64,000 nucleotides of DNA from contig NZ_FXTC01000010.1 of assembly GCF_900182655.1 (NCBI RefSeq), positions 1 to 64,000 of the forward strand. Reading direction: 5' to 3'. Shown here piece after piece: positions 1 through 8,773 of the stretch. Under the pieces are notes generated by a model, which saw nothing but the letters and a program-made list of their open reading frames with translations, was not told the origin of the DNA and searched no databases. Both the position numbers and the translations under genes were made by a program. The stretch is from Chryseobacterium rhizoplanae (GTDB lineage Bacteria > Bacteroidota > Bacteroidia > Flavobacteriales > Weeksellaceae). Every line of letters begins with the position of its first letter. The first letter of the stretch is position 1.

Positions 1-2130
1 AATACCTACCACAAAAGGCTTGGCTCAGACCCTGAAAAGCTTATTGTAGAAAAATTCACCTATGATTCCCAGAACAGGCTTCTGACCCATACCCACCAGG
101 TGGGCAGTAACCCTGTTGAATACCTGTCTCAAAATAAGTATAATGAACTTTCCCAGCTTGAATCTAAAAAAGTGGGTGGAATAGCTGCAGCCTCTCCGTT
201 ACAGGCCATTGCTTACCAATACAATATCCGTGGCTGGATGACAAAGGTTAATGATCCTGTCAATCTGAATGGGAAATTATTCGGGTATGAAATGAAGTAT
301 AACAATCCTGTTTATACCAATACTTCATCCGGAAGATTTAATGGGAATATCGCCGAGATTGATTGGAATATTTCCAGTGCCGAGGGGTTGAAAAGATACA
401 ATTACCAGTATGATGCATTAAACAGGATGTTGAAAGGAGCTTATTCCCAGCCCAATTCTTCACTCGCCCAGAATGATTACTTTAATGAAGAGCTAAGCTA
501 TGATCTCAACGGGAATATTAAAACCTTAAAGAGATTATCATGGCCTGCTGCCGGAGGAACAACCGCAGAGAAAATTGATGATCTGATCTATAATTATCAG
601 AATGGAGACAAAAGTAATGTACTGGACAAAATTACCCTTCCTCCGGGAGTTATTAACAACAGTTCAGGATATAATGCATTACAGGGAACCATGGTCTATA
701 ATCCCAACGGGAATATGACGGATCATCCTGACAGAAAAATGAAGATCATTTACAATTATCTGAATCTTCCCAATAATATTGCGGTTAATGCAGGGATAAT
801 GGACAGTTCCAACACCAGCTATATTTATAGGGCAGATGGCACGAAAGTCTCTAAAACATATAGCAATAACGGATCTATAGAAACCAATTACCTGGACGGT
901 TTCCAGTATGATAACAGGCATGCCTATGATACCTCAGCCTCCCTTTATACCATTCCTGCATTGAAGTTTTTACCTACCTCAGAAGGATATTATGATTTCA
1001 CTGAAAATAAGTATATTTACAATTACACGGATCATTTAGGAAACGTAAGAGTGAGTTACAGAAGTAATGGCAGTGGTGGAACAGAGATCATTGATGCCAA
1101 CAATTATTATCCTTTTGGATTAAAACATCAGGAGAGCCCTATTGTCCCAGCTCCTTTTGGAGGGGTTCCGTATAATTACAAATACAACGGAAAGGAATTG
1201 CAGGAGACGGGTATGTATTCCTATAAATTCAGGCAACTAATGGTTGATCTTACACAATGGACAACTCCAGATCCATTGGCAGAGCTATATCCGGGGCAGA
1301 GTCCGTATGCTTTTGTTGGTAATAATCCAATAAATAGAATAGATCCTTTAGGTTTAACAGATTATAAAGTAAATGGAGAAACTCGAACAATTGATGACGG
1401 ACATACAGATGTAACAATGAATGTAACAGAACGTCAATTTAATCGTCTACAGAATAGGTTTAATAAAGGAGGTTCTAGTTATGAAAGATTAATGAACCGA
1501 TTATCTGATCGCAACGGTTACACGACTTTCTCTGCAAATGGGAGTGGCGTTGGTGATGGTTTTACAATCACGAAGCATAAACCAAGTGAGGACACTTATG
1601 GCCAATGGTCAATCCAGAATAATCATCAGACTTACGGAACAGTTGAACATATAGCAAGAGTTACGGATTCTAGTTTAGGATCTGTGACAGGTCAATTTGG
1701 AAATATTAATGTTGGAAGTAACAATAAGCTTTACTTTAGACAAAATACTGGAAGAATCTTTAATGGTAATCAGTATGTAAGAACTGTTTCTGCTGCATCA
1801 AAATATAGCAAATTAGCCAAAGGAGCTAAATGGGGAGGACTTGCTACAGGTGTTGCATTAGGTGGATATGAAATATATCAAGGAGTGCAGCAAGATGGAG
1901 GTACTTACGGATATAACGCGCAAGTACAAACAGGTGGCGCAGTTGGTGGTTTGGCAGGAGGATGGGCAGGCGCGGAAGCGGGTGTTGCAGGGGGAGCTGC
2001 TATTGGCGCTTTGTTCGGAGGTATTGGAGCTATTCCCGGAGGAATAATTGGAGGATTGATAGGTGGTGCTGCAGGAGCTTGGGGTGGAGACTATTATGGA
2101 GAAAAAGCAGCAAAGGCAATTATTGAATAA
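1..2130 (+). CDS. RHS repeat protein, C-terminal part with toxin-like tip (5' end outside window)
   Basis: The reading frame is open from base 1, so the gene starts upstream of the window. The conserved RHS core is visible: repeated YD/aromatic-rich strands, the DHLGNVRVSY motif (about 1030-1060), NNYYPFGLKHQ (about 1100-1130), YKYNGKELQETG (about 1180-1210), then DPLAELYPGQSPYAF and NPINRIDPLGL (about 1270-1355). The end of the core is where RHS proteins switch to a variable toxin domain. The last roughly 260 residues have no recognised enzyme motif and end in a glycine/alanine-rich membrane-hairpin-like segment (about 1930-2090). RHS proteins encapsulate and deliver C-terminal toxins in competition. 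A membrane-acting toxin is inferred from the glycine-zipper tail and the membrane protein that follows 13 bp later. RHS assignment is firm; toxin activity is inferred. Confidence 0.9.
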   Translation, partial: NTYHKRLGSDPEKLIVEKFTYDSQNRLLTHTHQVGSNPVEYLSQNKYNELSQLESKKVGGIAAASPLQAIAYQYNIRGWMTKVNDPVNLNGKLFGYEMKYNNPVYTNTSSGRFNGNIAEIDWNISSAEGLKRYNYQYDALNRMLKGAYSQPNSSLAQNDYFNEELSYDLNGNIKTLKRLSWPAAGGTTAEKIDDLIYNYQNGDKSNVLDKITLPPGVINNSSGYNALQGTMVYNPNGNMTDHPDRKMKIIYNYLNLPNNIAVNAGIMDSSNTSYIYRADGTKVSKTYSNNGSIETNYLDGFQYDNRHAYDTSASLYTIPALKFLPTSEGYYDFTENKYIYNYTDHLGNVRVSYRSNGSGGTEIIDANNYYPFGLKHQESPIVPAPFGGVPYNYKYNGKELQETGMYSYKFRQLMVDLTQWTTPDPLAELYPGQSPYAFVGNNPINRIDPLGLTDYKVNGETRTIDDGHTDVTMNVTERQFNRLQNRFNKGGSSYERLMNRLSDRNGYTTFSANGSGVGDGFTITKHKPSEDTYGQWSIQNNHQTYGTVEHIARVTDSSLGSVTGQFGNINVGSNNKLYFRQNTGRIFNGNQYVRTVSAASKYSKLAKGAKWGGLATGVALGGYEIYQGVQQDGGTYGYNAQVQTGGAVGGLAGGWAGAEAGVAGGAAIGALFGGIGAIPGGIIGGLIGGAAGAWGGDYYGEKAAKAIIE

Positions 2131-2143
2131 ACTATAACTTATT

Positions 2144-2830
2144 ATGAAAGATGTTCTATTGCTATGGCAAAAAATACATTATAATATATACAGATTTAAT
2201 GTATTTACAAGCATATATGTATTTGGATTGCCTATCATGCTGCTACTAAAAAATAAATATATTCTTGAAATATATAAAAAAAAAGGCATTAGTAATCCTG
2301 AAAAATTAATTAGAAGTACTGTGTCAAATTCTAAAGTAGGAACAATCAATTGGTTAACTGATGGATTTATGATATTATTTATGGCGTTAATTTGTTTTTC
2401 TATTTTAAATTTTATTACGATAATATCAGGATATGTAATTTGGAAAAACTGGTCCCCTTTAATTTTTATTTTGTTAATTGGTATTCCAGCAATAGTAATT
2501 AATTATTTTGCTCTATGGCAAAATGACAAATACCTCACATATTTTAAAGAATTTGAAAAAGAAACAAGAAATATGAAGCGTAAATGGGCTTGGATAAGTT
2601 TTAGTTTGATTCTTGGGATTTTTGGATTATTAATTTTCAGTTTTTACTGTATTAATCATACATCTAGAAGTAAAAATTCAACTTATCAAGCTAAAGAGAA
2701 AGCAATAAATGATATTTTGAACAAAGCTGAAGATAGTTTATACCAAGGTATTGATAAAGACTCAATTGATGCTAATATAGAGACTCGATTAGAAAAAATA
2801 GAAGATAGCTTATATAAAAATATAAATTGA
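2144..2830 (+). CDS. Putative immunity protein, four-TM membrane protein (hypothetical)
   Basis: This 228-residue protein starts 13 bp after the RHS stop codon and is clearly more AT-rich than the RHS core. Four hydrophobic stretches are visible, at about residues 16-36, 74-102, 105-127 and 148-170. They are followed by a charged C-terminal tail with a repeated EDSLY motif (about residues 195-225), probably helical. I recognise no family. Position directly after a polymorphic toxin tip, short spacing and low GC are the usual signs of a cognate immunity gene. A polytopic membrane immunity protein would fit a toxin that acts on the inner membrane. The role is inferred from context only. Confidence 0.6.
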   Translation: MKDVLLLWQKIHYNIYRFNVFTSIYVFGLPIMLLLKNKYILEIYKKKGISNPEKLIRSTVSNSKVGTINWLTDGFMILFMALICFSILNFITIISGYVIWKNWSPLIFILLIGIPAIVINYFALWQNDKYLTYFKEFEKETRNMKRKWAWISFSLILGIFGLLIFSFYCINHTSRSKNSTYQAKEKAINDILNKAEDSLYQGIDKDSIDANIETRLEKIEDSLYKNIN

Positions 2831-2859
2831 AATAGTCAATACTTAATCTGATAGTTTAT

Positions 2860-2909
2860 AAAAATGATTGGCTTTACCATAATATCAATAGGTAAAGCCA
2901 ATCATTTTT
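2860..2909 (+). terminator. Rho-independent terminator after the RHS/immunity pair
   Basis: A perfect 19-bp inverted repeat (2860-2878 with 2891-2909) surrounds a 12-nt loop. The right arm ends in a T tract. It lies 30 bp after the stop codon of the putative immunity gene. Confidence 0.85.
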
Positions 2910-2939
2910 ATTTTAAGCCACTTTCAGGCACTCATCAGT

Positions 2940-3002
2940 ATTATCGATACCAACAACTATTACCCTTTTGGGCTGAACCATATTTCAGGGGCTTTCAGTA
3001 CT
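2940..3002 (+). pseudogene. Remnant of an rhs reading frame
   Basis: Reading from 2940 gives IIDTNNYYPFGLNHISG followed by AFST. This is the conserved RHS core signature; the intact gene upstream has IIDANNYYPFGLKHQ at the matching place. The downstream core (YKYNGKELQETG, DPLAE) is absent and the frame runs into unrelated sequence with a stop near 3115. There is no start codon or RHS sequence immediately before it. It is best read as debris of a displaced rhs tip, as expected at loci that shuffle C-terminal toxin cassettes. Confidence 0.7.
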
Positions 3003-3386
3003 TCAGGTTTACTATCTTCAGACACTTTGAAATGGTCTTCAAACACTATTATAAGTATCCCGAGCTACTTGATCAAGTGCCGGGAACCATTTCGTAAACT
3101 GTCTCAAGCCATTTGAGAAATGCTTTAAAATACTATTGTAAGTATCTCCAGGCACTTCATCAAATAGGGATAACTATTTTACAACCGCCTCAAACGTTTA
3201 CATAACTTCCTATAGCTATTTATTCAAGTAGCTTGCGGCTGTTACTGAACACTCTTCAGCCATTATGTAACCGGGTATAGCCCCTTGTCTAAGGGGATAG
3301 AGGGAGTTGGTAAAGAGGATAAGCCTGCTTCCAATATATGGATTTGGGTGAATGGAAACAGGCCATCTCAGTATATTTTAATTTCC

Positions 3387-3394
3387 TAACTTTG
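3387..3394 (+). promoter_or_regulatory. Bacteroidota -7 element for map
   Basis: TAACTTTG matches the TAnnTTTG consensus and lies 29 nt before the map ATG. A clear -33 element is not seen. Confidence 0.6.
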
Positions 3395-3423
3395 TAGTTC
3401 TCAATAACAATCAAAATAAAACT

Positions 3424-4188
3424 ATGTCAATCACGAACGAAGATCAGATGACCGGAATGCAAAAAGTAAGTGAAGCCGTTGCCTATACCTTGAAAAAGAT
3501 GATGGAATATGCTGAACCGGGCATGACCACAAAAGATCTTGATGAATACGGAGCCAAAATACTGGAAGGCTTCGGGGCAAAGTCAGCGCCTTACCTGACT
3601 TACGGATTTCCTGGCTGGACATGTATTAGCGTGGATAATGAATTCTGCCATGGTATTCCAACTGATCAGAGGATTTTGAAGGAAGGTGATCTGATCAATA
3701 TTGATGTGTCTGCCGAACTGGGCGGATATTGGGCTGATAATGGCGGTTCTTTTGTCATCGGAAAAGATATTCATGGACATCAGAAACTGGTGGAAGCATC
3801 CAAAGATATTTTAAGAAAAGCTATTGATAATATAAAAGGCGGTGTTAAAATAGCAGACATAGGGCATTTAATGGAGACAGAAGCAAAGAAAAGAGGTCTT
3901 AAAGTCATTAAAAATCTTGCCGGACATGGAGTGGGAAGAAGCTTACATGAGCAACCTGATGAATTGCTCAACTACAAAAACCGTTATGACACCAGACGTT
4001 TTAAGAAAAACTCTGTGGTGGCTATTGAAACTTTTATTTCCACTGATTCCAACCTTGCAGTAGAATTAAAAGACGGATGGACTATGGTAGGAAATAAAGG
4101 CGGCTATATGGCTCAGCACGAACATACCATTGTAATCACCGATGGAAAACCTATCATTCTCACCGAAATGAACAAAATCCTGAATTAA
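3424..4188 (+). CDS. map: Type I methionine aminopeptidase
   Basis: The product is a 254-residue cytosolic metalloprotease that removes the initiator methionine from nascent proteins. The pita-bread fold residues are all in place: substrate His76 (FCHGIP), metal ligands Asp94 (NIDVSAE), Asp105 (WADNGG), His168 (AGHGVGR), Glu202 (AIETF) and Glu233 (QHEHT). Length is normal for the single-domain bacterial type I enzyme. The gene has its own promoter box 29 nt upstream and appears monocistronic. In many bacteria map sits in the ribosomal protein operon; here it does not, so a second copy elsewhere in the genome is possible. Confidence 0.95.
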   Translation: MSITNEDQMTGMQKVSEAVAYTLKKMMEYAEPGMTTKDLDEYGAKILEGFGAKSAPYLTYGFPGWTCISVDNEFCHGIPTDQRILKEGDLINIDVSAELGGYWADNGGSFVIGKDIHGHQKLVEASKDILRKAIDNIKGGVKIADIGHLMETEAKKRGLKVIKNLAGHGVGRSLHEQPDELLNYKNRYDTRRFKKNSVVAIETFISTDSNLAVELKDGWTMVGNKGGYMAQHEHTIVITDGKPIILTEMNKILN

Positions 4189-4226
4189 AGAAACCACGAC
4201 GGTGCGAAAACAATCATAATCATTTT

Positions 4227-4330
4227 TTAAGGCACAAGAATATTATTGTAATTCCCTGCTGAAAATCTTTGATTTTCTTGCGCCTTAAATATACATCAGA
4301 ATAAAATCCTTTAGCGCCTTTGCGTTAAAA
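4227..4330. repeat. Inverted repeat and partial copy of the dispersed intergenic repeat
   Basis: TTAAGGCACAAGAA (4227-4240) and TTCTTGCGCCTTAA (4275-4288) form an imperfect 14-bp inverted repeat. At 4312-4330 is TAGCGCCTTTGCGTTAAAA, which matches the end of the palindromic repeat family seen at 6814, 37041, 44205 and 60724. Confidence 0.5.
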
Positions 4331-4445
4331 AAAAAATACTATAAAGCTCCAAAGCTTCATCCAATCAACTTGTTGATTCCTTCTTCGCTCCCCCTATATT
4401 CAGGATCAAGAATAGAAAACTTTGCGTTTACAATAAAATCTGCTT

Positions 4446-5054
4446 TCAAAATACTTCATTCGTAGAATTAAAATCTTTCAGAATACTTTCATAATCTGCT
4501 GTAAACCCATTCTCCATAGTCCCTTCAATACGATAGGTTTCTACATCCGTAATTCCCGTATAACTCCTGAAAACATCTTTGATATAAGCGGAAACATAAT
4601 CCGGAGCACCTTCTGCACTCCTGCCTCCGGAAGCAACTGCTAGATATACTTTTTTACCTTTAAATTGTCCTACGCGGTTCCACTGCTCATCAAAAACATA
4701 AGTCACTCCCGCCCGGATCAGCTGATCCAGCCATGCTTTCAAAGGAGTGGAAATTCCCAGATTAAACATGGGAGTTCCAATGACAATAATATCAGCCTCA
4801 CGCACTTCATCCACAATTGTATTGGCATAGGAAAGAAGCTGCTGGCTTTGCTCATCATACAATCCCGGATGCTTATAAAACTCATGAATAGACATTTCAT
4901 TAGCATGTGGTGGAGTGTCTTTAACCAGATCCCGGACTGTTATCTTATTGATATTGCCCTGTTGTAAAAGCCTTTCTAAGATGAAAGTACTCAATTTATT
5001 GCTATAAGATAGTTCTCCTCTCGCGCTGGAAATAATGTGCAGAATATTCTTCAT
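4446..5054 (-). CDS. azoR: FMN-dependent NADH-azoreductase (flavodoxin-like NAD(P)H dehydrogenase)
   Basis: The 202-residue protein begins with the flavodoxin-like opening MKNILHIISSARGELSYS, in which the SSARG-S-S loop binds the FMN phosphate. It contains the flavin-binding segment GTPMFNLGISTPLKAWLDQ (about residues 97-115) and VASGGRS (about 140-146), both typical of AzoR/AcpD enzymes. Family members reduce azo dyes and quinones with NADH through a two-electron mechanism and probably protect against quinone stress. The gene stands alone on the minus strand, facing map. Family assignment is strong; the physiological substrate is unknown. Confidence 0.85.
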   Translation of the reverse strand: MKNILHIISSARGELSYSNKLSTFILERLLQQGNINKITVRDLVKDTPPHANEMSIHEFYKHPGLYDEQSQQLLSYANTIVDEVREADIIVIGTPMFNLGISTPLKAWLDQLIRAGVTYVFDEQWNRVGQFKGKKVYLAVASGGRSAEGAPDYVSAYIKDVFRSYTGITDVETYRIEGTMENGFTADYESILKDFNSTNEVF

Positions 5055-5245
5055 ACTTTATTTTTTGTTCTTATGACGATCTGATGTTCATAATGGGGAC
5101 AGATGTGTGTACTTTTTATCAGTCTAAAACTTAAAAAGTAGTATTCAAGAGATTTTACGATTGAGAAAGCTTGGTTTTAAATTGTTAAACAATAAATACT
5201 TTGCTATATTTATAGGATCAAACCACCTCACAAAACTTATCTGCT

Positions 5246-6778
5246 ATGAAAAAAGTTCTTTTAATCCTTCTGGGAATCATTGTCATTCTGGCCGCTGTAG
5301 TATTGATTAAAACTTATACCTATCCGTTTAAGAAAAATAATATTGGAGCAGGTGAAGGATGGAAACCTATAAAAAATGATTCTGCAGTCATGAGGCTGTC
5401 GGGAGGAATAAAGGTTCCAACCGTTTCTACAGGAAGTTTAGGCGAATTCAATTATGCGCCGTTTGATCAGTTCAAAACTTATTTAAAAACATCTTATCCA
5501 TTAGTGTATCAGAACACAGAAAATGTTGAGGTGAACCAATATGGGTTGGTGTTCAGGCTTAAAGGGAGCAATCCTGCCCTGGAACCCATTTTATTTCTTT
5601 CCCATATGGATGTTGTTCCACCGGGAGATGCTGATATCAAAAATAATGAAGAAAATGTCTTCCGTCCGGATGATAAACCGGCAGAACCTGTTGCAAAAGT
5701 AGCGGAAGACTGGGATTTTGCCCCTTTTTCCGGAGCTGTAGCGAATGGAAGGATCTATGGAAGAGGTGCAATAGACATGAAAGGAATGCTGTTTTCCTTA
5801 ATGGAATCCATGAATTCTATGATTAAAAATAAACAGATTCCAAAACGCGATATTTATCTGGCGTTTGGTTTTGATGAAGAAGTTGGCGGGCAAAAAGGTG
5901 CTATTCAGATTGCTGATTATTTTAAGAAAAAAGGCTTGAAGTTCGATGCCGTATATGACGAAGGCGGATTGATTATGAGAAAGGGAAATGTGGCAGGGAT
6001 AGATACAGATGTTGCTGTTGTAGGATGTGCTGAAAAAGGCTTTCTTTCCGCAAAAATTAAAGTGAAAGGACTCGGCGGGCATTCTTCTATGCCTCCAATG
6101 GAAAGCGCTATAGGAAAAGCGGCTGTTATTATGCAGCGTCTGGAAGATGATCAGATGAAACCTGTGATTACCCCGTTAATCAAAGAGTTCTTTAATAATA
6201 TCGGAGGGGAAATGCCTTTTACAACACGAATGGCGCTTGCCAATCAATGGCTTTTAAAACCTGTTTTGATTTCACAACTCACTAAAAACAATACAACCAA
6301 CGCATTGGTAAGAACAACAACAGCACTGACAATGATGAAAGGCAGTGATGGGACCAACGTACTTTCTCCTGAAGTTGAATTTGTGGTTAATTTCAGATTG
6401 CTTCCCGGAAATTCAGTAAAAGATGTACGGGATCATATAGCTAAAGCAACTGAAGGTTTCGATGTTGAAGTAGAAGAAATTGACAATACAAGAGAAGCTT
6501 CTGCTATTTCCCCAACCAATACGAAAGCTTTTAAAATCATAGAAGCGGGCATAAAAGAAATTCATCCCGGAGCAATTGTTACCCCATATCTTACCATGGC
6601 AGGAACGGATGCCGGGAAATATGAGATTGTGAGCAAAAATGTGTACAGATTCATGCCTATCAAGATCAACAGCGCAGAACAGCAGAGCATACACAGTACC
6701 AATGAATATCTCAGTATCGAAAACTACCTGAAAATGATTCACTACTTTGAGTTTGTGATGAAGAATTATGATAAGTAG
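5246..6778 (+). CDS. M20-family metallopeptidase (carboxypeptidase S/PM20D1-like)
   Basis: The 510-residue protein starts with one hydrophobic helix (about residues 2-22), so it is probably membrane-anchored with the enzyme facing the periplasm. The catalytic features of clan MH are visible: SHMDVVP with His120 and Asp122, the bridging Asp177 in GRGAIDMKG, and the general-base Glu211-Glu212 in FDEEVGG. A lid-domain motif GGHSSMPP lies near residue 280 and a late H-S-x-N-E motif near residue 490. The overall layout matches the CPS1/PM20D1 branch, which hydrolyses short peptides or N-acyl amino acids. The exact substrate cannot be read from the sequence. Confidence 0.88.
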   Translation: MKKVLLILLGIIVILAAVVLIKTYTYPFKKNNIGAGEGWKPIKNDSAVMRLSGGIKVPTVSTGSLGEFNYAPFDQFKTYLKTSYPLVYQNTENVEVNQYGLVFRLKGSNPALEPILFLSHMDVVPPGDADIKNNEENVFRPDDKPAEPVAKVAEDWDFAPFSGAVANGRIYGRGAIDMKGMLFSLMESMNSMIKNKQIPKRDIYLAFGFDEEVGGQKGAIQIADYFKKKGLKFDAVYDEGGLIMRKGNVAGIDTDVAVVGCAEKGFLSAKIKVKGLGGHSSMPPMESAIGKAAVIMQRLEDDQMKPVITPLIKEFFNNIGGEMPFTTRMALANQWLLKPVLISQLTKNNTTNALVRTTTALTMMKGSDGTNVLSPEVEFVVNFRLLPGNSVKDVRDHIAKATEGFDVEVEEIDNTREASAISPTNTKAFKIIEAGIKEIHPGAIVTPYLTMAGTDAGKYEIVSKNVYRFMPIKINSAEQQSIHSTNEYLSIENYLKMIHYFEFVMKNYDK

Positions 6779-6813
6779 TTCGGGGTACGGGATCTAGGGA
6801 TAATGCATACTAT

Positions 6814-7001
6814 TAAACGCAGAGTTCGCGAAGTTTTCTATACTATCTTATTTTTTTTTCGATCGCAAAGGCGTTCCACTCAGCAAAGAAAAAGTATGTC
6901 TCTCTGCTAAATGAAATGCCTTTGCGAACAAATAAGCTATGTATATTAATAAACTTTGCGAACATCAGCGTTAATATCATTGAGGATTGACTTTGCGAAA
7001 C
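6814..7001. repeat. Dispersed palindromic intergenic repeat, copy A
   Basis: The element begins TAAACGCAGAGTTCGCGAAG. Its central arms, CGCAAAGGCGTTCCACTCAGCA (6864-6885) and the reverse complement of 6905-6926, pair at about 18 of 22 positions. It continues with GCGTTAA and another CTTTGCGAA. Related copies lie at 37041-37115, 44205-44364 and 60724-60845, with a fragment at 4312-4330. Confidence 0.75.
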
Positions 7002-7072
7002 AAAAATTGATCTTTGACCAAAAAATATTTTACGAAAAATATATTACGTCAAGTTTTGTCGCATTACGCATA

Positions 7073-7080
7073 TAGCTTTG
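7073..7080 (+). promoter_or_regulatory. -7 element TAGCTTTG for the 7102 gene
   Basis: It matches TAnnTTTG exactly and ends 21 nt before the ATG at 7102. It also covers the TTG at 7078 that would otherwise serve as an upstream start, which argues for the ATG. Confidence 0.6.
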
Positions 7081-7101
7081 TCATATCAAAATTACAGAGC
7101 T

Positions 7102-7797
7102 ATGGAATTGCCATTTTACTTAAACTTTAACGACTTTGAAAGTAATTATTACGACAACCTTGAAAAATGGTTTGAAGAATATCATAATACCAGCGAAACA
7201 GATTATCTGAATGCTCTTGCTGAACTTTACCGTCCGTATGTCTATTATAATTTTACAGATGACATGCTAAAGCCGGATGCTTCCATTGAAGTGAAAGACT
7301 GCTTTTTTCCTTATCATGAAAAAATAGGGATTTCTTTCTGTATTGATTGTGAAAACGGAACCTCTCCATCCAATGGAATGAACCAGGTTTTTGAATTTAA
7401 AAATATTTCCATGATGGAGTATGCCCAGCATATTCTGGATAAGATTAATAAGTTTTGTTCAAAAAATCCAAGTGCTTTTGACGGTACCAAAAATATTCAG
7501 GATTATCTTAATCACTATGCTATCATTACCTCTATGGAAGGAGTAGGGTATTGTATCAGCTACAACCGCCATCAGAAAGCCATTCCTTTTTTGAAAGCCT
7601 ACCTTCCATACTATGGCCAGACGGTGAGTATGGCGGTATACAGAGACTTTCTTTTCTCTGTGGTGCAGATTGCCGAATTCATAGATCAGAAACTGAAGAC
7701 AGTACATGCATTTAAACAGACTATCTATGCCCGTTCAAAAGCTGAAGCCAAATTCAATGTGCAGTTGAGCCGCCAGTTTCTGACGTTGTGCAACTAA
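7102..7797 (+). CDS. Hypothetical cytosolic protein, 231 residues
   Basis: I do not recognise this family. The protein has no signal peptide or membrane segment and is rich in aromatic residues (for example FYLNFNDFESNYYDNLEKWF at the start), with acidic and Lys/Gln-rich helices at the end. The start is set at the ATG at 7102, not the in-frame TTG at 7078, because the TTG lies inside a promoter-like TAGCTTTG. It is monocistronic, behind an intergenic repeat, and converges with the DUF2490 gene across a shared terminator. No function is proposed. Confidence 0.65.
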   Translation: MELPFYLNFNDFESNYYDNLEKWFEEYHNTSETDYLNALAELYRPYVYYNFTDDMLKPDASIEVKDCFFPYHEKIGISFCIDCENGTSPSNGMNQVFEFKNISMMEYAQHILDKINKFCSKNPSAFDGTKNIQDYLNHYAIITSMEGVGYCISYNRHQKAIPFLKAYLPYYGQTVSMAVYRDFLFSVVQIAEFIDQKLKTVHAFKQTIYARSKAEAKFNVQLSRQFLTLCN

Positions 7798-7851
7798 TAT
7801 TTACACCAACATTCATACTTAATTATATTGCAGAGAAACTTATGTTTCAAA

Positions 7852-7884
7852 CAAAAATCCCGGTCAGCGACGACTGGGATTTTG
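7852..7884. terminator. Bidirectional terminator between convergent genes
   Basis: An A-rich left arm ending CCCGGTC (to 7865) pairs with GACTGGGATTTTG (7872-7884) with one wobble, and T/A tracts flank it on both sides. It lies between the genes ending at 7797 (+) and 7911 (-). Confidence 0.7.
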
Positions 7885-7910
7885 TTGTGGTTATAGTATT
7901 ATTCTTTTTT

Positions 7911-8714
7911 TTATCTCTTTCTGTAAGGAATATTCCAGATCAGGTCCGCTGCCAGATAATGAACGCCTCCATGATGAATACTTCTGCTGTCTCTGATCAG
8001 ATCATCCATATATCCTACATCTACTGTAAAAGGAGAATTGGGGATTGTAAACATATAGTAAGCTGCAATTCGCATTTCACGATACCCGAAAGAACCCCAA
8101 TGCGGGCCAGGTTCATTGAGATGACTGATGGAGAACAGGGCTTCTGCACTCAATGCCAGCTTTTGATTGTTTTTAGGAGATAAATTATAGGTTAATTGAC
8201 TCTTGATACGCGTTCTGAATTGAAAATCTTCCTCTACTTGATGAAAGTCTGCATCAAAAAATTTTCTGAATTCCTGTCGCACTGTATTTTTTAGTTTCCA
8301 TTTCTGTCCAAGGTCAAAAGTATACGCATATCTTCCGTAAATTCTGAATTCCTGTTCCATATTTTCTTTATCATAAGGAGCTGTGTTTTCGTACTGTGGC
8401 TGCCGGCGGTAACTGATGGCGTAGCTGTACTGCTGATGGGGTGCAAAAGAATGATACACTTCGTGATTGAGGACAATGATAGCCTGTTTTGAAAATAAAT
8501 TATGATCATCCGGACTGCTTTTTCGCCCGATGGCAATATAGCTCAACGCCTGTTTCTTTCCCAAAGAATCCAGCTGTCGTTTGACTCCAAAGGCTCCCCA
8601 GAATGCAGTATTGGCATCTCCCAAACCGGGTGGACTGATCTGTGCTTGTAAAGTTGAACCGATAAAGCCCAATAAAAATAATCCGGCAAAAAGTTTCTTT
8701 ATGCTCAACATCAT
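7911..8714 (-). CDS. DUF2490-type outer-membrane-like protein
   Basis: The mature protein is rich in alternating aromatic strands typical of a small beta-barrel. Segments such as FWGAFGVKRQL, FRIYGRYAYTFDLGQKWKLK and a terminal LIWNIPYRKR resemble the DUF2490 family of predicted outer-membrane proteins. The start is placed at 8714 (MMLSIKKLFAGLF), which gives a clean signal peptide ending near LQAQ. The longer frame to 8843 would bury that signal, and a TATTTTTG promoter box lies between the two starts. Function is unknown. It diverges from the TonB-dependent receptor gene. Confidence 0.7.
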   Translation of the reverse strand: MMLSIKKLFAGLFLLGFIGSTLQAQISPPGLGDANTAFWGAFGVKRQLDSLGKKQALSYIAIGRKSSPDDHNLFSKQAIIVLNHEVYHSFAPHQQYSYAISYRRQPQYENTAPYDKENMEQEFRIYGRYAYTFDLGQKWKLKNTVRQEFRKFFDADFHQVEEDFQFRTRIKSQLTYNLSPKNNQKLALSAEALFSISHLNEPGPHWGSFGYREMRIAAYYMFTIPNSPFTVDVGYMDDLIRDSRSIHHGGVHYLAADLIWNIPYRKR

Positions 8715-8765
8715 GGGTGGCTGCTTTTTTGTTAGTTTTAAATGACTGCGAAACCATGAGGTGGG

Positions 8766-8773
8766 CAAAAATA
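8766..8773 (-). promoter_or_regulatory. -7 element TATTTTTG for the DUF2490 gene
   Basis: CAAAAATA on the plus strand reads TATTTTTG on the minus strand, 51 nt before the start at 8714. It supports the shorter start. A second match, TAATTTTG, lies at 8817-8824. Confidence 0.5.

Larger units (their letters stand above)
2831..3423. other. 593-bp gene-poor region: terminator, rhs scrap, degenerate tandem repeat
   Basis: This stretch holds the terminator (2860-2909), the rhs remnant (2940-3002) and, from about 3010 to 3180, two degenerate copies of an 87-bp unit. One copy has ACTATTATAAGTATCC near 3045 and the other ACTATTGTAAGTATCT near 3132. A small 77-codon ORF at 2864-3097 overlaps all of these out of frame and is not credible as a gene. 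The end of the stretch carries the promoter of the methionine aminopeptidase gene. Confidence 0.6.
6779..7101. other. 323-bp intergenic stretch dominated by a palindromic repeat
   Basis: It contains the repeat copy at 6814-7001 and the promoter box of the next gene. No ORF with coding character is seen. Confidence 0.5.

Noticed and set aside
2864..3097. 77-codon ORF on the plus strand
   Set aside because: It starts inside the terminator hairpin and runs out of frame through the rhs remnant and the tandem repeat.
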